Positions 1 to 8,213 of a stretch of 48,557 nucleotides of DNA are shown here, in pieces. The notes under the pieces are model-generated. The model searched no databases. It saw only the letters and a program-made list of their open reading frames with translations, and had not been told where the DNA came from. Position 1 is the stretch's first letter. Each line of letters starts with the position of its first letter. This stretch comes from CAYRTV01 sp964505785. GTDB lineage: Bacteria; Acidobacteriota; Aminicenantia; Aminicenantales; Aminicenantaceae. Both the position numbers and the translations under genes were made by a program. The stretch lies in NCBI GenBank assembly GCA_964505785.1, contig CAZDJZ010000019.1, positions 1 through 48,557 of the forward strand, read 5' to 3'.

Positions 1-75
1 TTTTGTAATTCCATTTTTATCAACGATTAACATGATTTTTATTGAAAGTTCAAATGGAAAGTTTTTCATTTTCAT
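1..75 (-). CDS. Partial ORF at the window edge, inside a repeat element
   Basis: An open frame starts at an ATG at 75 (alternative ATG at 69) and runs off the left edge after 25 codons, beginning MKMKNFPFELSIKIML. A TATAAT-like box lies about 10 bases upstream and there is no Shine-Dalgarno sequence, so it would be nearly leaderless or not a gene at all. The same DNA recurs at about 26810-26880, where the frame is broken by stops. The frame may therefore be the start of a gene carried by the longer form of this element. I do not recognise the family; it does not resemble a known transposase N-terminus. Confidence 0.3.
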   Translation of the reverse strand, partial: MKMKNFPFELSIKIMLIVDKNGITK

Positions 76-229
76 ATTTATATTATAATCGCAATTTTTT
101 ACCCCTTTGGGCGGGCCGAATCTCACCGCATCTGCTTTGTTGCAGGGCATTCGCGGTGAAGTGCCACAGCTTCATACCCTGCGCCTCGCATCTGCGGCAA
201 TCTCGACCCGTGAATAATTCAGGCTAAGG
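1..229 (-). mobile_element. Miniature inverted-repeat element, copy 1 (runs off the edge)
   Basis: Read on the minus strand this copy begins with TTAGCCTGAATTATTCACGG (about 227-208), the same terminus as the element at 26651-26916. It then holds a GC-rich core with inverted segments: TCACCGC against GCGGTGA, and GCAGGG against CCCTGC. An AT-rich part follows that matches 26780-26880 up to base 1 of the window. The far terminus is outside the window, so this copy may be longer than the miniature copies. Confidence 0.7.
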
Positions 230-281
230 AAAATCCTTTAAATTCCTTGCTGATATTTTCAATCTTGACGGCGTATTCCAT
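219..281 (-). pseudogene. ABC transporter ATP-binding protein, 20-residue remnant
   Basis: The ATG overlaps the stop codon of the upstream GntR gene (TAATG), the usual arrangement of YtrA-type regulators with their ABC ATPase. The frame reads MEYAVKIENISKEFKGFSLA and then stops. The first 19 residues look like the first strand region of an ABC ATPase (consensus: nvsKsFkgFsL, then DvSfslp). The Walker A motif that should follow is absent, because the sequence changes to the repeat-element terminus (GCCTGAATTATTCACGG) exactly there. Seen: overlap, N-terminus and junction. Inferred: the element inserted into, or recombined within, a functional ABC gene. Confidence 0.7.
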
Positions 282-658
282 TATTCCACCTCGCTATACA
301 GAAGTATGAGCATTTGTTTTAATTCGTCCAAATGGATGTCCAGCAGCTTAGCTTCCGAAACAGCTTCCGACAGCCGGTCTTCCACTATTTTCATCTTTTT
401 TTCCCGCAGAAGCTCCTTGTTCTGCATGGCCACAAAAGTCCCTTTGCCTCCAACCGTGTCGATGAAGCCTTCCTTTTCCAGTTCTTCATAAGCGCGTTTA
501 GTCGTGATTACACTAATCTGCAGTTCCTGGGCCAATTTCCGAATAGAGGGAAGAGGATCTCCCTCTTTCAGCTCTCCGCTTATGATCTGATTTTTTATTT
601 GCTCTGCAATCTGGATATATATTGGATCAGGCGAAGCATTGGAAATGATTATTTTCAT
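281..658 (-). CDS. GntR-family transcriptional regulator, YtrA-like
   Basis: This is a short one-domain GntR protein of 125 residues. Residues 10-75 form the winged helix-turn-helix, with the family signature around PLPSIRKLAQELQISVITTKRAYEELEKEG and the wing GKGTFV. A helical tail of about 45 residues replaces the large effector domain of other GntR proteins, which is typical of the YtrA subfamily. These regulators usually repress an ABC transporter operon that includes themselves. Here the next gene on the strand is only a fragment of an ABC ATPase, so the regulator may have lost its original target. Start ATG at 658 has GAGAAAGG upstream. The 659-918 gap holds only AT-rich DNA and a worn fragment of the ATCCT hairpin near 797-811. 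Confidence 0.88.
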   Translation of the reverse strand: MKIIISNASPDPIYIQIAEQIKNQIISGELKEGDPLPSIRKLAQELQISVITTKRAYEELEKEGFIDTVGGKGTFVAMQNKELLREKKMKIVEDRLSEAVSEAKLLDIHLDELKQMLILLYSEVE

Positions 659-918
659 GACCTTTCTCTTGCATCCTTTCTGTCTATTTTGTTATTAGCG
701 TAATTACTGTATATATAGCATATGTACAAATTAGAGCAGACGGAAGTTTTTGTCAAGTTTTTTTTAATTTTTTTAATTATGTGGGCGCTAATGAGCCCTC
801 AGGATGACAGCGGAGATGTCATCGTCATTTTGGAAATACCGATTCACAAGGTAAAGCAGACTAAGATTAACGCGCGTTCTGCCGCTGTTCGTAATGATCA
901 GGATTGAGGGGTTTCCTA

Positions 919-3078
919 TTATTTTTTGAGTCGAAACATAACTGTCACGGTAAAGATCATGCCGCGGGATTCGCCGTCGATGGTCTTAGGCGCATAAACC
1001 CATTGCTTAACAGCGTCGATCGCTGCCTGGTCGAGCGCGGGGATGGAACGCAGAATTTTGACGTCATGAACGCGGCCGTAAGGATTGGTGGTGACTTCGA
1101 GGATAACGGAACCCTCAATCCTTTGCTCTTCCGCTTCCTCAGGGTAAACCGGATCGACTCTTTTTATCAGCACCGGCGGTTTAATACCTCCAACCGCCCG
1201 GACTGGTTCAAACGGGGGTCTTTCTTCCGTTACGGATTCAATGTCCGTTTCCGGCTGCGGTTTATCCAGCTTGAAATTGACGGTGATCGTAAAGGTGACA
1301 CCTCTGGGCTCGCCGTCGATAACGGCCGGTTCATAAATCCATTGCTTGACTGCTTCAATGGCCGCTTGATTGAGTGCTGGAGATAAAGGACGGAGAACGC
1401 GGGCGGACTGCACCCGCCCGTATTTATCCGTCGCGGCTTCGAGGATCACTAAGCCCTCCACTTGCGCCCGGCGCGCCGCCTCCGGATAGACCGGCTCAAC
1501 CATCTTGATCAATTTCGGCGGCTTGATATCACCTGTTGCGCGAACAGGTGCTATTTCATCCACGAGGCCGGCACGTTTAGGATCAACTTCTCCCATAACG
1601 CCGCCCATAACCCCGCCAACAACGCCGCCCTGAACTTCTCCGGATACGCCGCTTTCGACCTCTCCCAATACACCGCCCGTGATTCCTTCAGCAATCCCAT
1701 GCGAGATTTGAATTTCAGGTTTTTCTTTGTCATTCAAAAAACGGCATGTCACGGTAAAGGCGATGCCATAAGCGGTTTCATCGATCATCATCGGCTGGTA
1801 TTTCCATTGGATAACGGCGTTCGCGGCGGCCTGATTGAGTGCCTCATGGGCTCCTTTGAGGATATCCAAACGGGTGACAATGCCCCTGCTGTCGGTTCGA
1901 GCCGCGATGACCACGGTGCCCTCGATCCCGGCTTGTTTGGCTTCCTGCGGATAAACGGGTTCGACTCTTTTTATCAGCTTGGGAGCGGTGACATCGGAAG
2001 CCAAAGTGATCCTGGACCCGGTGATTCCCACTGTCACCAATAAAGCTGCCAATAATATCATGGCAGTAGTGGATTTTTTTAACCTGGTTTCCATTTTTTT
2101 CTCCCTGGATAAAATATATTTAATCCGGCTTTTCAAGGGAATATGCGGAGCCCCCATTCCCACTGTTGCGGCTGCATGCTTGAAGCGGGATGTTTTTTCA
2201 GCCAAATCGATTAAGCATTCCGCATATTCCCTGGAATCAGAGAGAAGGAGGACATGATTGTCGGATATCTCTTCTCTTGCCCGGGCATGGGTTTTGCTTA
2301 ATGCATAGGCAAGATGATTCCACCAGAATATGGCTTTCGCCAGCCTCTGCAGAATTCCGGCTGCTTGATCCCAGTGGCGGATATGCGAAGCCTCATGCAT
2401 CAGGACGCCGCGAAATTGATTATCTGTGAGTTTTTCTAAAAGATCTTCTGGAAGGAAAATAAAGGGTTTGAAAATCCCTGCTGTCATAGGATAGGGGATC
2501 TGCGGTGAAAAATGGATCCGAATTTTTTTCGCTATGGATAAGGACCGGCTTACCTCTTTAAGGATTCCGAGAATCCGTCTATCCCGGATAGGACGGCTGT
2601 GTTTTTTCAGGGCTTGAACTGAAGCCACTGCGAGCCAAAATCGAAATATTTGAACGATGCATCCTGCCAGCCAGATGATGCCGAAAAAATTTATGATTTG
2701 AACGAAGAAAAAGTTCTTTTGTCCTATTGAGGAAATGGAGAATCCGAATGGATTATGTAATGCCGGAACTGTAGAAACATTGGCATCACCATGATTTAGG
2801 GATGGAACATCACCTTGATCAATAATGAAGATGGGCTGGTTAAGATTAATGTTAAAGGTTGTGTGAAAGGGAAGGCCGGCTAGAGCGATAGCAATAAAGA
2901 ACAGGGGGATCAGAAAAAGGACCATGACGATGGCTGTCAAACTGATACCGCTTCTTAGGGGTGCAGCCCGGTTTCTTAATAAATATATGAGAACCCAGCC
3001 GGCGGCGAACAGTACGAATGACTGCAGAGCCAGGTTCAAAATCCATTCGGTGGCAAGGACATTGGTCAAAAAATTCAT
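919..3078 (-). CDS. BlaR1-type M56 metallopeptidase sensor with three TonB C-terminal domains
   Basis: A 719-residue membrane protein. Hydrophobic segments lie near 10-34, 46-68 and 122-152. The M56 zinc motif HEASH is at 228-232, with a probable third ligand Glu at 269-270. A further membrane span is near 338-357. Outside the membrane follow three TonB-type C-terminal domains at about 364-448, 518-605 and 631-719; each starts with a PxLIKxVxPVYP motif and ends with QWxYxP and an F-T-V-T strand. A Gly/Val-rich linker (466-498, with repeated GGVMG/GEV units) separates the first two. In the family, BlaR1/MecR1 sense a ligand outside and cleave the BlaI/MecI repressor inside. The blaI-like gene overlaps it by four bases upstream. 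TonB domains in place of a penicillin-binding sensor point to a different, unknown signal. Confidence 0.88.
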   Translation of the reverse strand: MNFLTNVLATEWILNLALQSFVLFAAGWVLIYLLRNRAAPLRSGISLTAIVMVLFLIPLFFIAIALAGLPFHTTFNINLNQPIFIIDQGDVPSLNHGDANVSTVPALHNPFGFSISSIGQKNFFFVQIINFFGIIWLAGCIVQIFRFWLAVASVQALKKHSRPIRDRRILGILKEVSRSLSIAKKIRIHFSPQIPYPMTAGIFKPFIFLPEDLLEKLTDNQFRGVLMHEASHIRHWDQAAGILQRLAKAIFWWNHLAYALSKTHARAREEISDNHVLLLSDSREYAECLIDLAEKTSRFKHAAATVGMGAPHIPLKSRIKYILSREKKMETRLKKSTTAMILLAALLVTVGITGSRITLASDVTAPKLIKRVEPVYPQEAKQAGIEGTVVIAARTDSRGIVTRLDILKGAHEALNQAAANAVIQWKYQPMMIDETAYGIAFTVTCRFLNDKEKPEIQISHGIAEGITGGVLGEVESGVSGEVQGGVVGGVMGGVMGEVDPKRAGLVDEIAPVRATGDIKPPKLIKMVEPVYPEAARRAQVEGLVILEAATDKYGRVQSARVLRPLSPALNQAAIEAVKQWIYEPAVIDGEPRGVTFTITVNFKLDKPQPETDIESVTEERPPFEPVRAVGGIKPPVLIKRVDPVYPEEAEEQRIEGSVILEVTTNPYGRVHDVKILRSIPALDQAAIDAVKQWVYAPKTIDGESRGMIFTVTVMFRLKK

Positions 3079-3473
3079 GGCTGCTCCTGCTGCTGCATGT
3101 TTTTTAATAATTCACGCAGCTCACGGATTTCTTCGGCCGTTACACCCTCGTCTTCCAGCAGGCATTGCACCAATTCAGGCCGGGAGCCGCCGAAAACCCG
3201 GTTTTTTATATCCTCAAGGATGGCCCGCTTGGTTTTTTGTTTTTCAATTAAGGCAAAGTAAATATAGGTGCGCCCTTTTTTCCGGTGCCGCAGCCAGCCG
3301 TACTCTTCCAGGCGGTTCATCTGTACCTGGATTGTGGTTCGGCGGACATTGTCTTTTCGTTTTGAGTTAATGGCCTGCACGACTTCATTAATAGTCGCTT
3401 CCCCCTTTTCCCAGATAACTTTCATGATTTCTAAGTTAGCGGGGGATAATTTGCGTGGATGTTTCTTTGACAT
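3075..3473 (-). CDS. BlaI/MecI/CopY-family transcriptional repressor
   Basis: A 132-residue protein starting at the ATG at 3473 (MSKKHPRKLS), chosen because GAGAAGAAAG precedes it and because a clear promoter and operator lie just upstream; a longer frame to 3587 would run through that promoter. The winged helix fills residues 8-80 (LSPANLEIMKVIWEKGEATI, then RRTTIQVQMNRLEEYGWL), followed by KKGRTYIYFA and the C-terminal dimerisation helices. Known members bind palindromic operators as dimers and are inactivated by the partner M56 protease. The stop overlaps the start of the M56 gene (ATGA), so the two are translationally coupled. The gene probably represses its own operon. Confidence 0.92.
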   Translation of the reverse strand: MSKKHPRKLSPANLEIMKVIWEKGEATINEVVQAINSKRKDNVRRTTIQVQMNRLEEYGWLRHRKKGRTYIYFALIEKQKTKRAILEDIKNRVFGGSRPELVQCLLEDEGVTAEEIRELRELLKNMQQQEQP

Positions 3474-3498
3474 ATCTTTCTTCTCTTTTACCACAGCT

Positions 3499-3533
3499 GT
3501 CGTTAATATAAACGACAAAAGTCGTATTGTCAA
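3499..3533 (-). promoter_or_regulatory. Sigma-70-type promoter with two palindromic operators for the blaI-blaR operon
   Basis: On the minus strand: -35 TTGACA (3533-3528), a 17-base spacer and -10 TATATT (3510-3505). The -10 sits in the middle of a perfect palindrome, GTCGTT-tatatt-AACGAC (3499-3516). A second perfect palindrome, ACGAC-N4-GTCGT (3512-3525), fills the spacer. Such overlap would let a dimeric repressor block polymerase. That the BlaI-like product binds here is inference. Confidence 0.8.
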
Positions 3534-3596
3534 GTCCTCATAAACAATATATTTAAAGAAAAAGATAAGTGTAATATAATTTGTCATAAAGACAGA

Positions 3597-4739
3597 ATGA
3601 AAAAAACAGCAGATATCGTCATTATCGGCGGCGGGATAATTGGCCTAAGCATTGCCTATCATTTGGCGGTACAAAAAGCGGGAAATATCATTGTCCTGGA
3701 AAGGGATCTGCTGGCTCAAGCCTCCACCGGTCTTTCCCTTGGCGGCATTCGTCAGCAGTTTTCCCATCCGGCAAATATCCGGCTTTCCCAGGCCTCACTA
3801 AAAGTATTTGAAGAATTTGAGCAGAACTTTGCCATTGATATCAACTTCCGGCAGGTGGGGTATTTATTCCTCGTTCAGCAGCCGGACACCTGGAAGAATT
3901 TTTTATCTGCAATTGAAGTACAAAAGGAATTAGGTGTCCCCGTGGAGGTGTTGTCTCCAAATGAAATAAAAAAAGGCTGGCCCTATATCAATACGGACGG
4001 CCTGCAGGGCGGCACTTTCGGCCCCGCAGATGGTTATGCCGATCCCTATCAAGCTGCCATGGGATATGCCAAGGCTTGTCGAAAACTGGGAGTTGAGATC
4101 CATGAAAAAACAGAAGTTACTGATCTAATAGTTCACAGTAATAGAATGACTGGAGTCAAGACATCTTCGGATAATATCCCAGCTCCCGTTGTTGTTAATG
4201 CTGCTGGAGCCTGGGCCGCCCAGGTAGGGAAAATGGCAGGATTAGACCTTCCGGTCAAACCATACCGCCGCCAGGCTTTTATGACCAAGGCTTTTGACAG
4301 CATCCCCAAGCCGGTGCCGCTGGTGATTGACCAGGATAAGGCCTTCTATTTCAGGGGCGAAGATCCGGGCATCATCATGGGAAGGAGTGATCCTCATGAA
4401 CCATCCAGTTTCCGGACGCATACAGACCGGGAATTCCTGGAGAAGGTCATCGAGGCGGCTGTCTTAAGGGCTCCCATTTTGGAGCAGGCCCGCATTCTGC
4501 GCGGATGGGGAGGATTGTATGCCATAACCCCGGACAGCAATCCCGTTATTGATGTTCTGCCGATTGGGGGATTATATTGCGCTGTCGGATTTTCCGGACA
4601 CGGCTTTCAGCACGGCCCAGCTGTGGGGCAGATTATGGCGGATTTGATCCTTAAGGGCGAGACCTCTTTTGACAGGAAGCCCTTTTTATACAAACGCTTT
4701 GATAAGCCCCTGGCTTCAGGAGAGAAAAGTGTTATTTAA
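3597..4739 (+). CDS. FAD-dependent oxidoreductase (DAO family, sarcosine/glycine oxidase-like)
   Basis: A 380-residue flavoprotein. The N-terminal dinucleotide-binding motif GGGIIGLSIAYHL is at about 11-23, followed by the acidic end of the second strand (VLERD) and the SLGGIRQQF segment typical of sarcosine oxidase beta-like proteins. The C-terminus has RGWGGLYAITPDSNPVIDV and GFSGHGFQHGPAVG, the usual DAO FAD/substrate region. The family oxidises secondary or primary amines such as sarcosine, glycine, proline or other imino acids; the substrate cannot be read from the sequence. No signal peptide, so cytoplasmic. It is divergent from blaI and has no partner subunit nearby. A TATAAT-like box is at about 3571-3577, but the Shine-Dalgarno sequence is weak. 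Confidence 0.87.
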   Translation: MKKTADIVIIGGGIIGLSIAYHLAVQKAGNIIVLERDLLAQASTGLSLGGIRQQFSHPANIRLSQASLKVFEEFEQNFAIDINFRQVGYLFLVQQPDTWKNFLSAIEVQKELGVPVEVLSPNEIKKGWPYINTDGLQGGTFGPADGYADPYQAAMGYAKACRKLGVEIHEKTEVTDLIVHSNRMTGVKTSSDNIPAPVVVNAAGAWAAQVGKMAGLDLPVKPYRRQAFMTKAFDSIPKPVPLVIDQDKAFYFRGEDPGIIMGRSDPHEPSSFRTHTDREFLEKVIEAAVLRAPILEQARILRGWGGLYAITPDSNPVIDVLPIGGLYCAVGFSGHGFQHGPAVGQIMADLILKGETSFDRKPFLYKRFDKPLASGEKSVI

Positions 4740-4745
4740 CCAGTA

Positions 4746-7700
4746 TTATTTTTTCTTCAAAGCTTCAGCTGTACGTTTTTCCAATGGAGGAGCGGGGGTC
4801 ATTCGCGGAGGATTTTGTTCCAGGAGCTTCATCACTTCTTCAACCACTCTTTCTATCTGAGGATCGCGGCCTTTAATAAGCAGATTGGGATCATCCCATA
4901 CTTCAATATCCGGCTTAACGCCTTCTCCTTCCCAGAACCAGTGGCCGTCATTGTCATACAAACGGGCACCGGGAACGGTGATGCCGCCGCCGTCAATAAG
5001 CATGTGTCCGGTGGCGGGCCCGACTAAAATTCCCAGGGTTCGCTCACCAACAATCGGCCCGGCTTCAAGTTCCTGAAAAGCCCAGGGGAAGCCGTCTCCG
5101 CCGGAACCGGCCCAGCCATTGATCAGCATGCCCATAGGCCCGGTATTGGTTTTAATAGGATGGGTCTGATCCCGGCCGTGCCGCCAGTGCAGGTTATAGA
5201 CGACAGGCCGCTTCAGGAGCTCTAAAAACCGGTCTGCCAGCTGGCCGCCGCCGTTAAAGCGTTCATCAATGATAAATCCCTGCTTGCCCAATTGTCCATA
5301 ATACATATTAACCAGTTCCATCTGGCCGCGGCTGGATGTGTTGCTCATGTAGATATATCCCAGCTTTCCATTGGAAAGCTCATCGACCACCTTGCGGTTG
5401 TTTTCGATCCATTCCAGATATCTGAGCTGGGTTTCTTCTCCCGGGCTTAAGCATTGAACTATAACTTGCCGGGTATCATCATCTGTTCTGGTTGAACTGA
5501 TGGTCAGGGTGACGGTTTTACCGGAAAGGCCTTCAAAAGCGGCATAGGGGTCTTTTTCAGGATCAAGTTCTATTCCGTTTACTGCCGAAATAAAATCTCC
5601 AGCATTAATGTCTACTCCCGGCTGATCAAAAGGAGAACGGACTTCCGTATCCCAAACTGCAGGGCGGACGATCCGTTTTATTTTGTACTTGCCGTCTTCT
5701 AAATCCCAGTCAATACCGAGAAAACCGTTGGCCTGCCTGGGAATTGGTTCGACTTCGCTTCCGAAAACATAGGTGTGGCCGGCACTTAGTTCCGCTGCCA
5801 GATTGGTGCAGATATTGGTCACATCCCAGCGCGAACGGGCATGATCGATCAAAGTGCCGTACCGCCGGCGAAGACTGTTCCAGTCGACGCCGTGCATATT
5901 GGGATCATAAAAAAAGTCGCGGTAGCGCCGCCAGGTGTCGTTAAAAATCTGACGCCATTCTTCGCGAGGAACCCAATTCATGACCAAGCCGTCAGTGGGC
6001 ACCGGCTTTTCGATTTTTTGTCCGGGTGCCGGCTTAATGACACCGTATTTCCCCTGGCTTCTGACTAAAAGTGCTTCCCCGCTGGAAGCGGCCGCAACGC
6101 CTTCAACCGGAGAAATAATGGTCTTCTCCTCGCGTTCTTCCAGATCATAGTACATAAGACTTGCAGTGCGTTCTCCTGATCCGGTATTGGGATATCTGAT
6201 ATAGAGCAGTTTCCCTTTCAATGGAATAAGGCCGCCAAAATTTCCTGCATTCAGCGGAAGAATTTCCAGGCGTGCTTCCAGATTATCAAAATCTATGTCT
6301 ACTGACATAGTTTCAACGGCCTCTTCTTCTCCCTCTTCTTTGGCTTCTGGTTTCTTTGGCGTGTCCTTTTCCGCTTTAAGCTCATCATTTTTGGGAGCGA
6401 GAAGAGAAGGCACATCTTCGGTTAAGCTTAAGGATGCTATCTGGGATGCATTAATATATACCCAGGTGCCGTCGTCCATATCGGAATAAGCTGAAGACAT
6501 GTTCCGGTTGGTGAAATAGAATAAATATTTTCCGTCGGCACTAAAAACGGGATTGAAATCTTCAAAAAATCCGCTGGTTGTCTGATGCTTTTTATTATTC
6601 TCTAAATCATAAAGATAAACCGCATTGTGGGCATTATCCAATCCCTGAGTGAAGGCCGCCCAGCGGGAATCAGGGGACCAGGCAATGGGATAGCCGTAAC
6701 GTCCGGGATGGCTGATGTTCCATACTGTGTTGCCGACCACAGTGGTTTCCCCGCTGCTTATATCGATAATGGATATATCATTGGCCTCATCTATGAAGGC
6801 GATTTTTTTGCTGTCTGGAGACCAGAAGAGATTGTAACCAAAACCTTGAGTCCGTTTCGTCAGCTGTTTTGGCTTTGTCAGTCCATCAGCAGCTTGCAAA
6901 TAAATTTGATATTCTCCGGAACGGTCGCTCCAGTAGGCGATGAGTTTGCCGTCCGGGGACCAGGCCGGATGATGATCAAAGGCGCCGCTGGATTGGGTCA
7001 TATTCACCACATATCCTTCTGTTGCCGGGACATTAAACAATTCACCGCGGGCTTCAAAGACCACACGTTCTCCGGCAGGGGATAAGGCGGCGTCAGTTAT
7101 TTGCCCGCCGATATCTTTAGTCCGGGGCATTTCCAGCGAAAAGTCGCTGATTACGTTGACATCCACAGGTTCATACTTGAGGGTTTCGGTATCCATTAAA
7201 TAAAGCGTTCCCCCTACTTCAAAAACGATATCATTCTTACCTGCGGACATATAAACGATATCAAAATCGGTGAAATGAGTGATTTGCTCGGTTTTCTTTG
7301 TTTTAGTATCGTATTTCCAGATATTTAACCGCATATTTTTTCCCTGGTCGGAGAGAAAATAGATGGCATCTCTCACCCAGGCAGGTTTCCCGTCGATGGC
7401 ATTATTGCTGGTGATGTTTTCGGCGGTATCATTTTCAAGATCATAAACGATGACATCTGAAGCAAGGCCGCCGCGGTAGCGCTTGAAAGGGTAGTTTTCT
7501 GTTATCTTGGTGATATAAGCCAGTTGGGCTCCATCGGGAGAATAACTGGCCAGTTCGCCGTATGGGATTTTCAATTTTTCCGGAAATCCGCCTTCTTTCG
7601 AGACAAGAAAAAATTGACTCACCCGGTTTTGGCCGTGTTCCCTGGCTGAGGCAAAGAGTATATGCTCACCGTCAGGGTGCCAGTCTACCATCCGGTTTCC

Positions 7701-8036
7701 TAAAGATTGATAGGTTAACCGGGTGGGCACTCCGCCTGCAGCCGGTATCACATAAGCATCAGTTTTGCCATTGTAAAGAGCCGTATAGGCAATGAATTTC
7801 CCATCGGGAGAAAACTTCGGCCAGGATTCTTCTCCGGGGGAATGGGTGACCTGGACCGCAGTACCGCCGGTTTTGGGCATCAGCCAGATATCGCCTCCGT
7901 ATACGAATGTGATCTGCGAATCAGACACATCCATATAACGCATGAGCTTGGCGCTGATTTGCCCGTAAGCTGCTCCGGATAAAATAAACACGGATAAAAA
8001 TAGAAAAAAAGATAATATAAAGAGTGTTTTTTTCAT
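4746..8036 (-). CDS. Exported tricorn-like S41 peptidase
   Basis: A protein of 1096 residues starting at the ATG at 8036, which has AAGGAGG upstream and begins a clear signal peptide (MKKTLFILSFFLFLSV, cut near AAYGQ). Residues 30-560 hold WD40/PD40-type beta-propeller repeats with many copies of SPDGK-W/IAF. A Glu/Lys-rich linker precedes the second half. A tricorn core follows: His754 in SAGHTY, a PDZ domain at about 770-850 (NAGDFISAVNGIEL), nucleophile Ser978 in GWAGSGGD, and probable catalytic Glu1036 in EGEGVKPDIEV. Known tricorn proteases degrade oligopeptides to short peptides. The signal peptide places this one in the periplasm or outside, unlike cytoplasmic archaeal tricorn. It ends 6 bases from the convergent oxidoreductase gene. 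Confidence 0.9.
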   Translation of the reverse strand: MKKTLFILSFFLFLSVFILSGAAYGQISAKLMRYMDVSDSQITFVYGGDIWLMPKTGGTAVQVTHSPGEESWPKFSPDGKFIAYTALYNGKTDAYVIPAAGGVPTRLTYQSLGNRMVDWHPDGEHILFASAREHGQNRVSQFFLVSKEGGFPEKLKIPYGELASYSPDGAQLAYITKITENYPFKRYRGGLASDVIVYDLENDTAENITSNNAIDGKPAWVRDAIYFLSDQGKNMRLNIWKYDTKTKKTEQITHFTDFDIVYMSAGKNDIVFEVGGTLYLMDTETLKYEPVDVNVISDFSLEMPRTKDIGGQITDAALSPAGERVVFEARGELFNVPATEGYVVNMTQSSGAFDHHPAWSPDGKLIAYWSDRSGEYQIYLQAADGLTKPKQLTKRTQGFGYNLFWSPDSKKIAFIDEANDISIIDISSGETTVVGNTVWNISHPGRYGYPIAWSPDSRWAAFTQGLDNAHNAVYLYDLENNKKHQTTSGFFEDFNPVFSADGKYLFYFTNRNMSSAYSDMDDGTWVYINASQIASLSLTEDVPSLLAPKNDELKAEKDTPKKPEAKEEGEEEAVETMSVDIDFDNLEARLEILPLNAGNFGGLIPLKGKLLYIRYPNTGSGERTASLMYYDLEEREEKTIISPVEGVAAASSGEALLVRSQGKYGVIKPAPGQKIEKPVPTDGLVMNWVPREEWRQIFNDTWRRYRDFFYDPNMHGVDWNSLRRRYGTLIDHARSRWDVTNICTNLAAELSAGHTYVFGSEVEPIPRQANGFLGIDWDLEDGKYKIKRIVRPAVWDTEVRSPFDQPGVDINAGDFISAVNGIELDPEKDPYAAFEGLSGKTVTLTISSTRTDDDTRQVIVQCLSPGEETQLRYLEWIENNRKVVDELSNGKLGYIYMSNTSSRGQMELVNMYYGQLGKQGFIIDERFNGGGQLADRFLELLKRPVVYNLHWRHGRDQTHPIKTNTGPMGMLINGWAGSGGDGFPWAFQELEAGPIVGERTLGILVGPATGHMLIDGGGITVPGARLYDNDGHWFWEGEGVKPDIEVWDDPNLLIKGRDPQIERVVEEVMKLLEQNPPRMTPAPPLEKRTAEALKKK

Positions 8037-8213
8037 GACTTGAAACCTCCTTCGTCTTCGCCCGAAATAATATATCAGTATTATATACGTATCAGCTCTA
8101 ATAAAAGTTCGATAATATGTCTCTTCAAGTTGAGGAATCATCCGGCTGGCTTGTAGAATCACTTTGTATTCGGTATCCTTTAATTTACCGCCTACAGTTT
8201 TTTGGAGTGGAAA

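Noticed and set aside
42..227. A 61-residue frame at the left edge on the plus strand
   Set aside because: It reads through the repeat element and has no ribosome binding site.
690..730. A palindromic GntR operator upstream of the regulator
   Set aside because: The inverted repeats around gtatat and atgtac are imperfect and short, and no repeat of them is seen elsewhere.
904..2043. Long plus-strand frames opposite the M56/TonB gene
   Set aside because: They are complements of the TonB repeats; no start signals and no family match.
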